A stretch of 64,000 nt of DNA from assembly GCF_001421535.1 (NCBI RefSeq), contig NZ_LMKN01000008.1, forward strand, positions 78,855-142,854, written 5' to 3'. Under the pieces are notes generated by a model, which saw only the letters and a program-made list of their open reading frames with translations, was not told the DNA's origin and did not search any database. The translations under genes and the position numbers were made by a program. Source of the stretch: Sphingomonas sp. Leaf20. GTDB lineage: Bacteria; Pseudomonadota; Alphaproteobacteria; Sphingomonadales; Sphingomonadaceae. Of the stretch, positions 16,982-26,027 are shown piece after piece. Position 1 is the stretch's first letter; the number at the start of each line of letters is the position of its first letter.

Positions 16982-17422
16982 TCATGCCGGCTCGGCCTTG
17001 GTGATTGCGACTTTTCGCACTGCACCACGACCGAACGCGTCAACCGCCGCAGCGCCCACGACGCGCTGCAATTCCGCGATATCGGGTAGCATGCCATCGG
17101 GCCCCGCCGCCAGTGGAACACGGTAGGAGCGCATGTTTATGGCATGTCGGAGCAGCGGCAGCCGTTCGGTCACGCCCGGCGCCTCGTCGATCGCGACCTC
17201 GAGCCCGGCATCGAACCGGACATAGCCGGTAAGCCGGCGATCGCGCAGCACGAGCGGCGCCAGCATCTGATCGACGGTGACGAAGCTCGTCTCGACCACG
17301 ACCGGCGCGGCGGGCTTCGCCGTCGCGGAGGGGGTGACGAACCGGCTGGTCGCGACCGCCGCGCCGCCGCCCACGCCCACGCCGGCGACGAGCAATATCA
17401 GCGCGCGCACGATCGGTTTCAT
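16982..17422 (-). CDS. FliL-like membrane protein downstream of motB
   Basis: 146 residues. One N-terminal transmembrane helix (about 5-25, VRALILLVAGVGVGGGAAVA), then a periplasmic domain beginning VETSFVTVDQMLAPLV and continuing with a strand-helix pattern like FliL (GYVRFDAGLEVAI, ERLPLLRHAINM, AAVDAFGRGAVRKVAI). It lies 10 bases after motB and 13 before the PilZ gene, so it likely joins the stator complex. Similarity to FliL is moderate; it could be called a stator accessory protein. Confidence 0.65.
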   Translation of the reverse strand: MKPIVRALILLVAGVGVGGGAAVATSRFVTPSATAKPAAPVVVETSFVTVDQMLAPLVLRDRRLTGYVRFDAGLEVAIDEAPGVTERLPLLRHAINMRSYRVPLAAGPDGMLPDIAELQRVVGAAAVDAFGRGAVRKVAITKAEPA

Positions 17423-17432
17423 AGGCCGGTCC

Positions 17433-18263
17433 TCAAAACCTGAAGCTCGCATCGGTCGGCAGCGACGACGCCGTCGCCTTGGCGACGATCGTGATCCGCC
17501 GGTTCTCCGGACGATCGGGCTGAGCGGGATAGACGGGTTTGGTGTCGGCCATCGCGACCAGCTCGGCAAAGCGTCCGGCGGGAAGTCCGGCCGCGATCAT
17601 CGCCGTGCGCGCCGCGATCGCGCGGTCGCCCGACAGCCGCCAGTTGCCGTCGCCGCCGCGCGCATCGGTATGACCCTCGATCGCGATCGGCGCGTCGGAT
17701 TTGGCGAGCCTGGTCGCGACGCGGGCGAGCAGGTCGCGGGCAAAGCCGTTGAGCTCGGCGGTCCCCGGGCGGAACATCGAATGCGCGGCGGTATCCATCA
17801 GGCTGATCCGCAGCCCGTCGCGGTCGCGCTCGACCTGAGTCGCGACCCGCCCGCGATCCTCCGGCGGCAGGCTGTCGATCGCGATCCGCATCTCCTGCGC
17901 GAGCACGCGGAGCGAGGCATCGGGGATCGTCGCGGTCCCGCCGCGGGCGACCACCGCGACCGTGTCGGGGGTGTCGCCGCCGCGTGCCGGGCGCGTGCCG
18001 ACGCTGGCGCCGGTCCCCGCGCCGTCGGCACCCGCCGATCCGGCACCGCCGCCGCCGCTGCTCGGCGTGAAATATTCGGCGAGTCCCTTCAGCCGCGACT
18101 TGTCGGGATTGCTGATCAGCCACAACAGCATGAAGAACGCCATCATCGCGGTCACGAAATCGGCATAGGCGACCTTCCAGGCGCCGCCATGATGCGCCGC
18201 CCCGCCGCGCTTGATCTTGCGGACGATGATGATCGGACGCGTGTCCGCATTGTGGGTCGCCAC
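17433..18263 (-). CDS. motB: Flagellar stator protein MotB
   Basis: 276 residues. A short basic cytoplasmic tail, one transmembrane helix with the proton-carrying aspartate D35 (VAYADFVTAMMAFFMLLWLI), the plug and a Gly/Ala-rich linker, then an OmpA-like peptidoglycan-binding domain (IAIEGHTDARGG, NWRLSGDRA, NRRITI). It pairs with MotA, first gene of the same operon 12 genes upstream. The membrane helix supports a proton-type stator (Asp with Ala/Phe surroundings). Confidence 0.97.
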   Translation of the reverse strand: MATHNADTRPIIIVRKIKRGGAAHHGGAWKVAYADFVTAMMAFFMLLWLISNPDKSRLKGLAEYFTPSSGGGGAGSAGADGAGTGASVGTRPARGGDTPDTVAVVARGGTATIPDASLRVLAQEMRIAIDSLPPEDRGRVATQVERDRDGLRISLMDTAAHSMFRPGTAELNGFARDLLARVATRLAKSDAPIAIEGHTDARGGDGNWRLSGDRAIAARTAMIAAGLPAGRFAELVAMADTKPVYPAQPDRPENRRITIVAKATASSLPTDASFRF

Positions 18264-18267
18264 CGGA

Positions 18268-18561
18268 TCAGCCCGCCTTGCCGAGCGCCGCGCGCAGCCG
18301 CGCCTGGACCGCGCCGAGCTTCACCGTCGTCACCGCATCGTGCGAGCCGACGCCCGCCGCCATCCGGTCGAGCAACGCCGCGCTCTCGTCGGTATACTGG
18401 ACGAGCAGGTCGAACGCCTGGAGCTGTTCGACATAGTTGGTCGCGAAATGGTCGTCGCAGATCAGCAGCTCGGCAAGCTGTTCGATCAGCTTGCGGACGT
18501 GGCGCAGCTCCTCGGCCAGCGCCGACTGGAGAAGTGCCGCAAGAGTGTCGGAATCGGCCAT
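18268..18561 (-). CDS. Small helical chemotaxis-operon protein, CheZ-like motif
   Basis: 97 residues, all helical, not firmly recognised. It carries FATNYVEQLQAFDLLVQYTDESAALLDR, in which the spacing LQxFDxxxQ recalls the active helix of CheZ-type CheY phosphatases (LQxxDxxxQ). It sits between cheD and motB, 4 bases from motB and 35 from cheD. A CheY~P phosphatase or CheD partner is possible; no other CheZ, CheC or CheX is visible in the operon. Alternatively it is a structural small protein with no enzymatic role. Confidence 0.6.
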   Translation of the reverse strand: MADSDTLAALLQSALAEELRHVRKLIEQLAELLICDDHFATNYVEQLQAFDLLVQYTDESAALLDRMAAGVGSHDAVTTVKLGAVQARLRAALGKAG

Positions 18562-18596
18562 GTTCGGTTCGCAATCGTGGCTTGAAGAAAACGGCG

Positions 18597-19163
18597 TCAG
18601 AACAGTTCGACGTCGCCGTCGACAAGCGGCATCGGCGCCAGGATCGGTACCGGATCGGCGACGAAGCTCGATCGGGTCTTGCCTTCGTAGGGAAGGAATT
18701 CGAGCTTGCGCGCGCGACTGCCGCCGACGTCGACATGGCCGATCGCGATATTCTCGGTCTCGATGAAGCGGCGCGCAAACGCGGCGTTGCTCGACCCGAT
18801 CTTGCCGAGCCCGGCGATGATGTTCGCACCCCCGTAGATGTGCGCCCGCAGCGCGTTGCGCGACGCGCCCGCCTTCATCATCGCGTTGATCAGCAATTCC
18901 ATCGCGTGGATCCCGTAGCGCGACAGCTCGCCGGGACGGACATGCTGATCCGCACCCGGTTCGCCGAGCAGGAAGTGATTCATCCCGCCGACATGCGCCG
19001 CCGCGTCGTGCAGGCACACCGCGATGCACGAGCCGAGCAGCGTCGCGATGACCGCGCCGGGCCGTGCGACCGCGACATGCTCGCCCTGGACCAGCGTGAT
19101 GCGGTGCCGGGGCGCGAGCGATCCCGGCGGGCGCGGCGGCGCCTCGGAGAGGTTCCCGGGCAT
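18597..19163 (-). CDS. cheD: Chemoreceptor glutamine deamidase CheD
   Basis: 188 residues. The catalytic cysteine and histidine of the family are in place: TLLGSCIAVCLHD (T41, C46) and GGMNHFLLG (H63); later YGGANI and the IGHVDVGG...RKLEFLPYEGKTR segment match CheD. It deamidates receptor glutamines to glutamate. The N-terminal 20 residues are an extension. Its ATG overlaps the cheY stop by one base (TGATG). No receptor gene is in the window, so its substrates are encoded elsewhere. Confidence 0.95.
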   Translation of the reverse strand: MPGNLSEAPPRPPGSLAPRHRITLVQGEHVAVARPGAVIATLLGSCIAVCLHDAAAHVGGMNHFLLGEPGADQHVRPGELSRYGIHAMELLINAMMKAGASRNALRAHIYGGANIIAGLGKIGSSNAAFARRFIETENIAIGHVDVGGSRARKLEFLPYEGKTRSSFVADPVPILAPMPLVDGDVELF

Positions 19164-19552
19164 CAGGACAGCGGACCGAACACGCGTTCGATCTTGTCCT
19201 TGAGCGAGGCCGGTGCGAACGGCTTGACCAGGTAGTTGTTGACGCCGAGCGCCGCCGCCTTCTGGACGACCTCGCGGTCCGACGATCCGGTCAGCATGAT
19301 GAAGACGGTCTTGCCGATCACCGGATCGCCGCGCACCGCCTCGAGCAGCTGCAGTCCGTCCATGTCGGGCATGTTGTAGTCGGAGATGATCAGGTGGACG
19401 CGCTCGGTGCGCACCGCCGCGAGCGCCTCGGCGGCATCGCCCTTGTCGCGCACGTCGCGGAAACCGAGATCCTGCAGCGACCGGCGGATCATCGCCCGCA
19501 TGCTCGCCTGATCATCGACCACCATCACTTTTATCTGGGATGCAGCAGGCAT
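19163..19552 (-). CDS. cheY: Chemotaxis response regulator CheY (first copy)
   Basis: 129 residues, single receiver domain. Acid pocket VVDDQ, phospho-acceptor D58 in IISDYNMPDMDG, switch threonine in MLTGSSD, lysine in NNYLVKPF. It should carry the CheA signal to FliM. It follows cheB in the operon by 17 bases and overlaps cheD. A second CheY-like gene lies next to cheA; which of the two binds the motor cannot be told from sequence. Confidence 0.95.
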   Translation of the reverse strand: MPAASQIKVMVVDDQASMRAMIRRSLQDLGFRDVRDKGDAAEALAAVRTERVHLIISDYNMPDMDGLQLLEAVRGDPVIGKTVFIMLTGSSDREVVQKAAALGVNNYLVKPFAPASLKDKIERVFGPLS

Positions 19553-19569
19553 CGTTCGTGGTCCCGTTT

Positions 19570-20595
19570 CTACTTGCCGCACGCCGCGAGGATCGCCTCG
19601 GGCAATGCGGTCAGACTGAGTTCGCGTTCCACCGCACCGCGGGCGACCGCCGCGCGTGGCATGCCATAGACGACGCAGCTGTCCTGCGACTGGCCGAAGG
19701 TCCGGGCACCCGCATCGCGCATCGCCCGCAGTCCCTCCGCGCCATCCGCGCCCATGCCCGTCAGGATCACGCCGATCGCCCCCGGCGCGAGACGCGCGAC
19801 CGAGTGGAACAGCGTGTCGACCGCGGGGCGGTGCCCGCCGACCGGATCGCCCTTGACCAGCCTGATCGTCCGCGCCGTCGTGCCGGCAAGCTCCATGTGC
19901 ATCTCGCTTCCAGGAGCAATATAGACGGTGCCGGGCACGATCGGGCGGCCGTGCGTCGCCTCGGTGACGGTCATCCGGCATTCGCGGTCGAGCCGTTCGG
20001 CAAAGCTGGTGGTGAACGTGCCCGGCATGTGCTGGACGACGAGGATCGGCGGGCACGCGGCGGGCAACGCGCCGAGCAGCGAGAACAGCGCCTCGACGCC
20101 ACCGGTCGATGCGCCGATCGCGATCAGCGCATCGGCACGCGGCGTGGCGCTGACGGGCATCCGTGCGGGCCGCGCCGCGGTCCGCGCGCGCACCGACGAC
20201 CGCCCCGCCGCCTTGACCGTGTCGCGCAGCAGCTGCGCATTGCGCGCGAGGTCGGCGGGGTCCCCGGTCGGCTTGGCGATACAGTCGACCGCGCCGAGCC
20301 GGAGCGCCTCGATCGTCGTCGCGGCCCCGCGCGCGGTCAGCGTCGAGCACATCACCACCGGCATCGGCCGCAGTCGCATGATCCGCTCGAGAAACGAGAG
20401 CCCGTCCATCCCCGGCATCTCGACGTCGAGCGTCAGGACGTCGGGCTCGAGATCCTTGATCATCGCACGCGCGCTGTTGGGTTCGGGCGCCATGCCGACG
20501 ACCTCGATATCGGGATCGGCCGACAGGATCCGCGACAGCACGACGCGGATCGCGGCGCTGTCGTCGACGATCAGCGTTCGGACGCGCGCGGTCAT
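19570..20595 (-). CDS. cheB: Chemotaxis methylesterase/deamidase CheB
   Basis: 341 residues. N-terminal receiver (D57 in VLTLDVEMPGMDG) joined to the catalytic domain with the Ser-His-Asp triad: S163 in IGASTGG, H189 in VVQHMPGTF, D284 in TGMGADG. It removes methyl groups from receptors when phosphorylated by CheA. ATG chosen at the MTARVRTLIVDDS start, which overlaps the cheR stop by 4 bases. Confidence 0.97.
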   Translation of the reverse strand: MTARVRTLIVDDSAAIRVVLSRILSADPDIEVVGMAPEPNSARAMIKDLEPDVLTLDVEMPGMDGLSFLERIMRLRPMPVVMCSTLTARGAATTIEALRLGAVDCIAKPTGDPADLARNAQLLRDTVKAAGRSSVRARTAARPARMPVSATPRADALIAIGASTGGVEALFSLLGALPAACPPILVVQHMPGTFTTSFAERLDRECRMTVTEATHGRPIVPGTVYIAPGSEMHMELAGTTARTIRLVKGDPVGGHRPAVDTLFHSVARLAPGAIGVILTGMGADGAEGLRAMRDAGARTFGQSQDSCVVYGMPRAAVARGAVERELSLTALPEAILAACGK

Positions 20596-21518
20596 GCCGT
20601 GCCTCCCTGCTTGACGTAGATCGTCTGCCCGCAGCTCTCCATCGTTCGCGTGGCGGGGCCGACCAGCCGCTCGGAATGGCCGATATACAGATGGCCGCCG
20701 GGCAACAGCATCTCGGCAAGCCGGTGCTCGAGCTCGGCCTTTGCCTGCTCGTCGAAATAGATCATCACGTTGCGACAGAAGATCGCATCGTAGCGCTGCC
20801 GCATCGGCCATGCCTCGAACAGGTTGAGCACGCGCGCGGTCACCATCTCGCGGGCTTCGGCGGCGATCTCGAACTCGCTGCCGGCGGGCCGCACCCAGGC
20901 CTTGCGATAGGCGGCGGGGATCGGCGCGACGACGCTTTCGGGATAGACGCCGCGCCGGACGCTCTCGACGACGTGCGGCGCGAGGTCCGTCGCGAGCAGC
21001 TTCACGTCCGCACCGCGCAGCCAGGCCGCACTCGCGCGGTCAGTGCCGAGCAGGCACATCGCGATCGAATAGACCTCTTCGCCGCTCGAGCAGCCCGCGG
21101 ACCAGATCCGGACCGGGCGCGTTCGCGCCGCGGCCTTGATCGCGGGCATCGCGACGCTGCGGAAATGCTCGAAATGGTGGTTCTCGCGGAAGAAATGCGT
21201 GTGGTTGGTCGTCAGCGCGACGACCATCGCGGCGCGCTCGGCGGGATCGCGTGCGACCAGCTGAACATAGTCGCGGAAGCTGTCGAGGCCGTGCATCCGC
21301 AGCCGCCGCGACAGCCGGCCATGCACCAGCGTCTTCTTGGCGATCACCAGATGGATCCGCGCGTCGCTCTGCATGATCGCGGCGATCGCGGCGAATTCGG
21401 TATCGCCCAGCGGCGGCCCGCCGGGGAGCGCCTGATCCGCCGATCCCGCGCCGCCCGGTCCCGCCCCGCCCGGTCCCACGCCGCCCGCGGCCGCGTCGAT
21501 GGCCGCGGTCGCGGTCAT
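20592..21518 (-). CDS. cheR: Chemotaxis methyltransferase CheR
   Basis: 308 residues. A Gly/Pro-rich N-terminal extension of about 35 residues, then the CheR N-domain and the SAM-binding domain (TNHTHFFREN, RIWSAGCSSGEEVYSIAM, LLATDL, DAIFCRNVMIYFD, LYIGHSER). It methylates receptor glutamates. It overlaps cheB and cheW by 4 bases each. Confidence 0.97.
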   Translation of the reverse strand: MTATAAIDAAAGGVGPGGAGPGGAGSADQALPGGPPLGDTEFAAIAAIMQSDARIHLVIAKKTLVHGRLSRRLRMHGLDSFRDYVQLVARDPAERAAMVVALTTNHTHFFRENHHFEHFRSVAMPAIKAAARTRPVRIWSAGCSSGEEVYSIAMCLLGTDRASAAWLRGADVKLLATDLAPHVVESVRRGVYPESVVAPIPAAYRKAWVRPAGSEFEIAAEAREMVTARVLNLFEAWPMRQRYDAIFCRNVMIYFDEQAKAELEHRLAEMLLPGGHLYIGHSERLVGPATRTMESCGQTIYVKQGGTA

Positions 21519-22006
21519 GCGGCGATGTCCAGCTGGCGCGTCAGGCTGAGCGCGTCGAGATCAAGCAGCAGCACCATCAGGCTGTCGCTGCCATTGGTAC
21601 CGTCGGCGGTCCGCGTCTGCGTCTTGACCAGTCCGGCGATCACGCTGGGTTCGCCGATCTCGACATCGGGGGCAGGGCGGATGTCGCTGTCCTTGATCAG
21701 CACTATGTCGGCGACCTCGTCGACCAGGAACCCGGCCTGCTTGCCGGCGATGTTGACGACCAGGATGCACGAGCGCGCGTGGATCACGCTCGGCGACCAG
21801 CCAAGCCGCTCGGCGAGGCCGACGACGGGGACGACGGTACCGCGCAGGTTGGTGACGCCCTTGATGAAGGACGGCACGCCGGGAAGCGGGGTCGGCTCGT
21901 CCCATTCGCGGATCTCGATCAGCGACGCCATGTCGATGCCGAACGTTTGCTCGCCGAGCGAGAAGGTGACGATCTTGCGTTCGCCGGGGGTGTCGATCGT
22001 GCTCAT
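21515..22006 (-). CDS. cheW: Chemotaxis coupling protein CheW
   Basis: 163 residues, a single CheW beta-barrel domain (TFSLGEQTFGIDMASLIEI, PGVPSFIKGVTNLRGTVVPVVGL, VVNIAGKQAGFLVDEVADI). It links receptors to CheA. It overlaps cheA and cheR by 4 bases. Confidence 0.97.
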   Translation of the reverse strand: MSTIDTPGERKIVTFSLGEQTFGIDMASLIEIREWDEPTPLPGVPSFIKGVTNLRGTVVPVVGLAERLGWSPSVIHARSCILVVNIAGKQAGFLVDEVADIVLIKDSDIRPAPDVEIGEPSVIAGLVKTQTRTADGTNGSDSLMVLLLDLDALSLTRQLDIAA

Positions 22007-24246
22007 GCGGCCAGTCCTTTCGTGACATAGCGGTTGGGGGTCTGCGTGGCCGGGCCGACCAGCGCTTCGATATCGAGGATCAGCGCGATCGAGCCGTCGC
22101 CGAGGATGGTGGCGCCGCCGAGACCGCGGATCGGGTGGAGATTGCGGTCGAGGCTCTTGATCACGACCTCGCGGCGATCGTCGATCGTGTCGACCAGCAG
22201 CCCGACATGGCCCGCGGTCTCCGTCTCGACGATGATGACGAGCGACTCCTCCGGCCGGCGGGTATCGTTGTCACCGAGCCCGAAGGTCCGCGTCAGGCGC
22301 CGCACGGGGACATAGTTGCCGCGCAGCTCGATGACCTCGCCGGTCGTCGTGGTCGGCTTGACCTGGCCGCGTTCGGGCTGGACCGTCTCGACCACGTTGG
22401 CGAGCGGCAGGACGAAGCGCTGCCCCGCGAGCCGGACGATCATCCCCTCGAGGATCGCCAGCGTCAGCGGCAGGATCATCGTGAAGGTCGTGCCCTTGCC
22501 GGGCGTCGAGCTGATCTCGACGCGGCCGCCGAGCGCCTCGACGTTTGATCGCACCACGTCCATCCCGACGCCGCGGCCCGAGATGTTCGAGATCGTGTCC
22601 GCGGTCGAGAAACCGGGCGCGCAGATCAGCTGGTCGATCTCCTCGTCGGTCATCACCGCATCGGCGGCGACGACGCCCTTCTCGACCGCCTTGGCGAAGA
22701 CGCGCGCGCGGTCGATGCCGCCGCCATCGTCGGCGACGCGCACAAGGATGCGCGCGCCGCGCTGTTCGGCGGACAGGCGGATCGTCCCCTCTGCGGGTTT
22801 GCCCGCGGCGAGGCGCACCGCGGCGCTCTCGATCCCGTGGTCGACCGCGTTGCGGATCATGTGCGTCAGCGGATCGCCGATCTTCTCGATCACGCCCTTG
22901 TCGATCTCGGTCGTCTCGCCCGTCGTCTCGAGCCTGATGTCCTTGCCCGTCTCGGCGGACAGGTCGCGGAGCATCCGGGGCACGCGGCTGAACGCCTGGC
23001 GGATCGGCTGCGCGCGCAGCGACATCACCGTGTCCTGGATCTCGCGCGTCAGCCGGCTGAGCTGCGGCAGTTCGACGCGTTCCTGGTCCTTGGGACTCAG
23101 CCGGTCCGCAAGGATCGAGCCGCGGATGACCAGTTCGCCGACGAGGTTGAGCAGCATGTCGAGCTTGACGAGCTCGACGCGGATGCTTTGCTGCGGGGGT
23201 TCGGCGACGCGCGCGGGCTCCGGCCTGTCCTCAACCGCCCGCACGGGTGCAGGCTTTTCAAGCTGCGGCGGCGGCGCGGCGGTGACTTGTGCTGCCACGA
23301 CCGCAGGGGCGGCGACGTCGGCCGCGGGTGGCACCGGCGGGGCAACGATATCGGTCGGTGCCGGACGTGCCGCATATTCGGGCGTGACCTCGACGATCGA
23401 GCCCGGTGCGACGAAGTCGAACGAGTCGAGGATCGCCTCCTCGGCGACATGGCCGGGGATACGGATCGTCCAGCCGAAATAGCTGTGCTCGGGATCGAGA
23501 TCGCGCAGCGGCGGGAGCGCGTCGAGATCGACCGCCTCGACCACGCCCTCGAGCAGTTCGAGCTCGCGGACGATCAGCAACGGCTCGCTGCCATTGGCGA
23601 GCGCGGCATCGGACGGCACGAAGCGGACGTTCCAGGCGATCGGTCCGCTTGCGGCGGGCTCGGCAAGCGCGTCGTCGAACGGGTCGTGCGCGATGGGTTC
23701 GAACCCGAACGGGTCGAGCGGTTCGAGCGCGACCGTCACGGGTTCGAACCCGAACGGATCGACGTCTCCCCCCGCCGTCGGTGCGGCGCTCATTGGCGTG
23801 ATCGTCGGGGCGATCGTCGGTGCGGGCGTCGGGGTGGGCGCAGCAGCGTGATCGGGGGCGCCACCCTGCGCGAGGATCGCGTCGAGCGCCTCGAGCACCA
23901 CGGCGTCGTGCGGCAGCCCGGCAAGCCCTTGCGCGAACGCGACATGATCCGACAGCACGTCGAACGCCTGCAGCATCACGCGCGTCACCCCGGGCGACGG
24001 CGCGATCCGGCCCGCGCGCACCTCGTCGAGCACGTTTTCGAAACAGTGCGAGAAGGCGGTCAGCGCGGCATGGCCGAACGCGCCCGCGCCCCCCTTGATC
24101 GAATGGACCGCGCGGAACACCGACGCGATCGTCGGCGCCGACACGTCGCCGGCATCCATCGCCGACAGGCCGGCTTCGGCGGCGGCGAGGCCCTCGGCGC
24201 ATTCCTCGAAGAAGATCGCCTGGATATCGTCGAGTTCGTCGCTCAT
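22003..24246 (-). CDS. cheA: Chemotaxis histidine kinase CheA
   Basis: 747 residues. P1 phosphotransfer domain with H48 (FRAVHSIKGGAGAFGH); a linker bearing two DPFGFEP repeats (about 170-200) and an acidic repeat region; a WNVRFVPSD...RELELLEG domain typical of many CheA linkers; P3 dimerisation; the P4 kinase with NAVDHGIES, DDGGGID and GRGVGMDVV; and the C-terminal CheW-like P5. It autophosphorylates and feeds CheY and CheB. Start chosen at MSDELDDIQ, overlapping the preceding cheY2 stop by 4 bases. Confidence 0.96.
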   Translation of the reverse strand: MSDELDDIQAIFFEECAEGLAAAEAGLSAMDAGDVSAPTIASVFRAVHSIKGGAGAFGHAALTAFSHCFENVLDEVRAGRIAPSPGVTRVMLQAFDVLSDHVAFAQGLAGLPHDAVVLEALDAILAQGGAPDHAAAPTPTPAPTIAPTITPMSAAPTAGGDVDPFGFEPVTVALEPLDPFGFEPIAHDPFDDALAEPAASGPIAWNVRFVPSDAALANGSEPLLIVRELELLEGVVEAVDLDALPPLRDLDPEHSYFGWTIRIPGHVAEEAILDSFDFVAPGSIVEVTPEYAARPAPTDIVAPPVPPAADVAAPAVVAAQVTAAPPPQLEKPAPVRAVEDRPEPARVAEPPQQSIRVELVKLDMLLNLVGELVIRGSILADRLSPKDQERVELPQLSRLTREIQDTVMSLRAQPIRQAFSRVPRMLRDLSAETGKDIRLETTGETTEIDKGVIEKIGDPLTHMIRNAVDHGIESAAVRLAAGKPAEGTIRLSAEQRGARILVRVADDGGGIDRARVFAKAVEKGVVAADAVMTDEEIDQLICAPGFSTADTISNISGRGVGMDVVRSNVEALGGRVEISSTPGKGTTFTMILPLTLAILEGMIVRLAGQRFVLPLANVVETVQPERGQVKPTTTTGEVIELRGNYVPVRRLTRTFGLGDNDTRRPEESLVIIVETETAGHVGLLVDTIDDRREVVIKSLDRNLHPIRGLGGATILGDGSIALILDIEALVGPATQTPNRYVTKGLAA

Positions 24247-24608
24247 GGGCACACCCGGCGGATCGCGGTGCCGAGCTTGGCGGCATCGAACGGCTTGGTG
24301 ATCCACCCGGTCGCACCCGCCTGGCGGGCCCGCGCCTTCTTGTCCTCGGAGAACTCGGTCGACAGCACGAGGATCGGCACGCCGCGGAATTCGGGTTTCG
24401 CGCGCACCGCCTCGATCAGTTCGAAACCGTCCATCTCGGGCATGTTGATGTCGGTGATCAACAGGTCGGGCCGGACCTCGTCCATCCGCGCGAGCCCGTG
24501 ACGCCCGTCATTGGCCGCCTCGATGCTGTAGCCCTGCGCGGTCAACGACACCTTCAGCAGCATTCGCATGCTGGCCGAATCGTCGACGGTAAGGATCGTC
24601 TTGCTCAC
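24243..24608 (-). CDS. CheY-like response regulator (second copy)
   Basis: 121 residues, receiver only: VDDSASMR, phospho-acceptor D53 in LLITDINMPEMDG, LSTEFSED, TKPFDAAKL. The serine-threonine switch and lysine are present. It lies just before cheA, overlapping both neighbours by 4 bases. In alphaproteobacteria with two CheY proteins one usually drives the motor and the other acts as a phosphate sink; I cannot assign the roles here. Confidence 0.93.
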   Translation of the reverse strand: MSKTILTVDDSASMRMLLKVSLTAQGYSIEAANDGRHGLARMDEVRPDLLITDINMPEMDGFELIEAVRAKPEFRGVPILVLSTEFSEDKKARARQAGATGWITKPFDAAKLGTAIRRVCP

Positions 24609-24991
24609 AGTGTTGCGTCCTTCTCGATAAGGCCGATCGCGCCGGCCAGCCGACAGCGGGTGACGCGGTCGACAAAGGCGGGGCTTGGATCAACGATGGC
24701 ATAGGGCTGGTGCCGCGCGACCGCCTCGCGGCGCGCGGCGACCAGGATCTGCAGCGCGGCCTGGCCGATGCTGTCGACCGCGTCGGCGCGCACCTCGATC
24801 CCGCCGTCGAGGTCCGCGGCGAGCACGAGCCGGACGCGCAGATCCTCCGCGGCGACGGTGCCGCAATGCGCGGGCAGATGCACCGCACGATCGACGAGCG
24901 AGTCGAGCGGGGGCGGCGGCGGCGGGGACGACAGCGGCGGCAAAAGCGCCGGATCGGTAATGGCCACGGGCTCAGGCGGGGATGGGGTCAT
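24605..24991 (-). CDS. STAS-domain protein of the chemotaxis operon
   Basis: 128 residues. A proline-rich N-terminus (PPPPPPL) precedes a compact STAS fold (VHLPAHCGTVAAEDLRVRL... GGIEVRADAVDSIGQAALQILVAARR, AIVDPSPAFVDRV), in which the usual phosphorylatable serine after the DxxS loop is present as DSIG. STAS proteins of this type often precede cheY-cheA. ATG 24991 has AAGAGG upstream and overlaps motA by 20 bases; a GTG at 24967 is an alternative. Function unknown. Confidence 0.78.
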   Translation of the reverse strand: MTPSPPEPVAITDPALLPPLSSPPPPPPLDSLVDRAVHLPAHCGTVAAEDLRVRLVLAADLDGGIEVRADAVDSIGQAALQILVAARREAVARHQPYAIVDPSPAFVDRVTRCRLAGAIGLIEKDATL

Positions 24992-25850
24992 TTTTGGCCT
25001 CTTCGAGAGCGGTCTCGAGTTGCTGGAAGGTCGGCGCCTTGGCCGACGGGGTCATGCGGCGGCCGATCTCGACCGCGACCTGCGTCGGCAGGCCCTGGGC
25101 ATGGGCGACGATCGCGCTTTTCACGATCAGGAACGGCTTGCAGTCGGCATCGACCGTCTCGAGCAGCTTGGCGGCGAGCGGACCGACCAGACAATATGCG
25201 AGCAGCACGCCGAGGAACGTCCCGACCAGCGCGCCGCCGATCATCGCGCCGAGGATCTCGGTCGGCTGGTCGATCGATCCCATCGTCTTGATCACGCCCA
25301 GCACCGCGGCGACGATCCCGATCGCGGGAAGCCCGTCGGCCATCTGCTGGAGCGCGTGTTGCGGCGCGAGCTCCTCATGGTGGTGCTTCTCGATGTCGTT
25401 ATCCATCGCCTCGGCGATCTGATGCGGATCCTCGAAGCTGACCGTCATCATCCGCAGGTAATCGCAGATGAATTCGACGAGGTGGTGATCGGCCAGGACG
25501 CGGGGAAAGCGCGAGAAGATCGCGCTCTCGTGCGGCGCATCGAGATGCGGCTCGATCGCGGTCGGACCGCCCTTGCGGAAGGTGGACAGCAGCGTGAAGA
25601 GCAACGTCAGCAGGTCGCGATAATCGGTGTTCTTCCACCGGTCGCCCTTGAACGCGCGCAGCAGGCCCTTACCGGCCAGCTTCACCGTCGGCATCGAGTT
25701 CGACACGAGGAACGCGCCGATCGCCGCGCCCGCGATCGCCATCATCTCGTGCGGGAGCGCGTGGAGGATGATGTCCATCTTGCCGCCCGACCAGATGAAA
25801 CTGCCGAACACGCATGCGAGGATGACGAGGAGGCCGACGCCGTTAAGCAT
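24972..25850 (-). CDS. motA: Flagellar stator protein MotA
   Basis: 292 residues, four transmembrane segments (about 1-20, 33-52, 172-195, 205-225) with the large cytoplasmic loop that contacts FliG, and the conserved PAIGIVAAVLGVIKTM and IGGALVGTFLGVLLAYCLVGP helices. It forms the stator ion channel with MotB. First gene of the 13-gene che/mot operon; a TATAAG box lies 41 bases before its ATG. Confidence 0.97.
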   Translation of the reverse strand: MLNGVGLLVILACVFGSFIWSGGKMDIILHALPHEMMAIAGAAIGAFLVSNSMPTVKLAGKGLLRAFKGDRWKNTDYRDLLTLLFTLLSTFRKGGPTAIEPHLDAPHESAIFSRFPRVLADHHLVEFICDYLRMMTVSFEDPHQIAEAMDNDIEKHHHEELAPQHALQQMADGLPAIGIVAAVLGVIKTMGSIDQPTEILGAMIGGALVGTFLGVLLAYCLVGPLAAKLLETVDADCKPFLIVKSAIVAHAQGLPTQVAVEIGRRMTPSAKAPTFQQLETALEEAKNDPIPA

Positions 25851-25889
25851 GATATGCGATCGATTCTTCCCAAGGGGCGACGTGATTTA

Positions 25890-25900
25890 CCTTATAGAAG
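25890..25900 (-). promoter_or_regulatory. motA operon -10 box (TTCTATAAGG)
   Basis: TATAAG on the minus strand in GC-rich surroundings, 41 bases before motA. It is one of the recurring flagellar boxes and the only evident promoter for the 13-gene chemotaxis operon. Confidence 0.5.
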
Positions 25901-26027
25901 CGCGGCACAGCGGCCGGTCCGGCGCGCCCGGCTTTAATCCGCCGCCCCGCGATCCGCCGGGACGGCCGCGTCGGGGTGCACGTGCGCGCGACGATATGCC
26001 GGCATCGATGACCGCGGCTGGCGGTCG

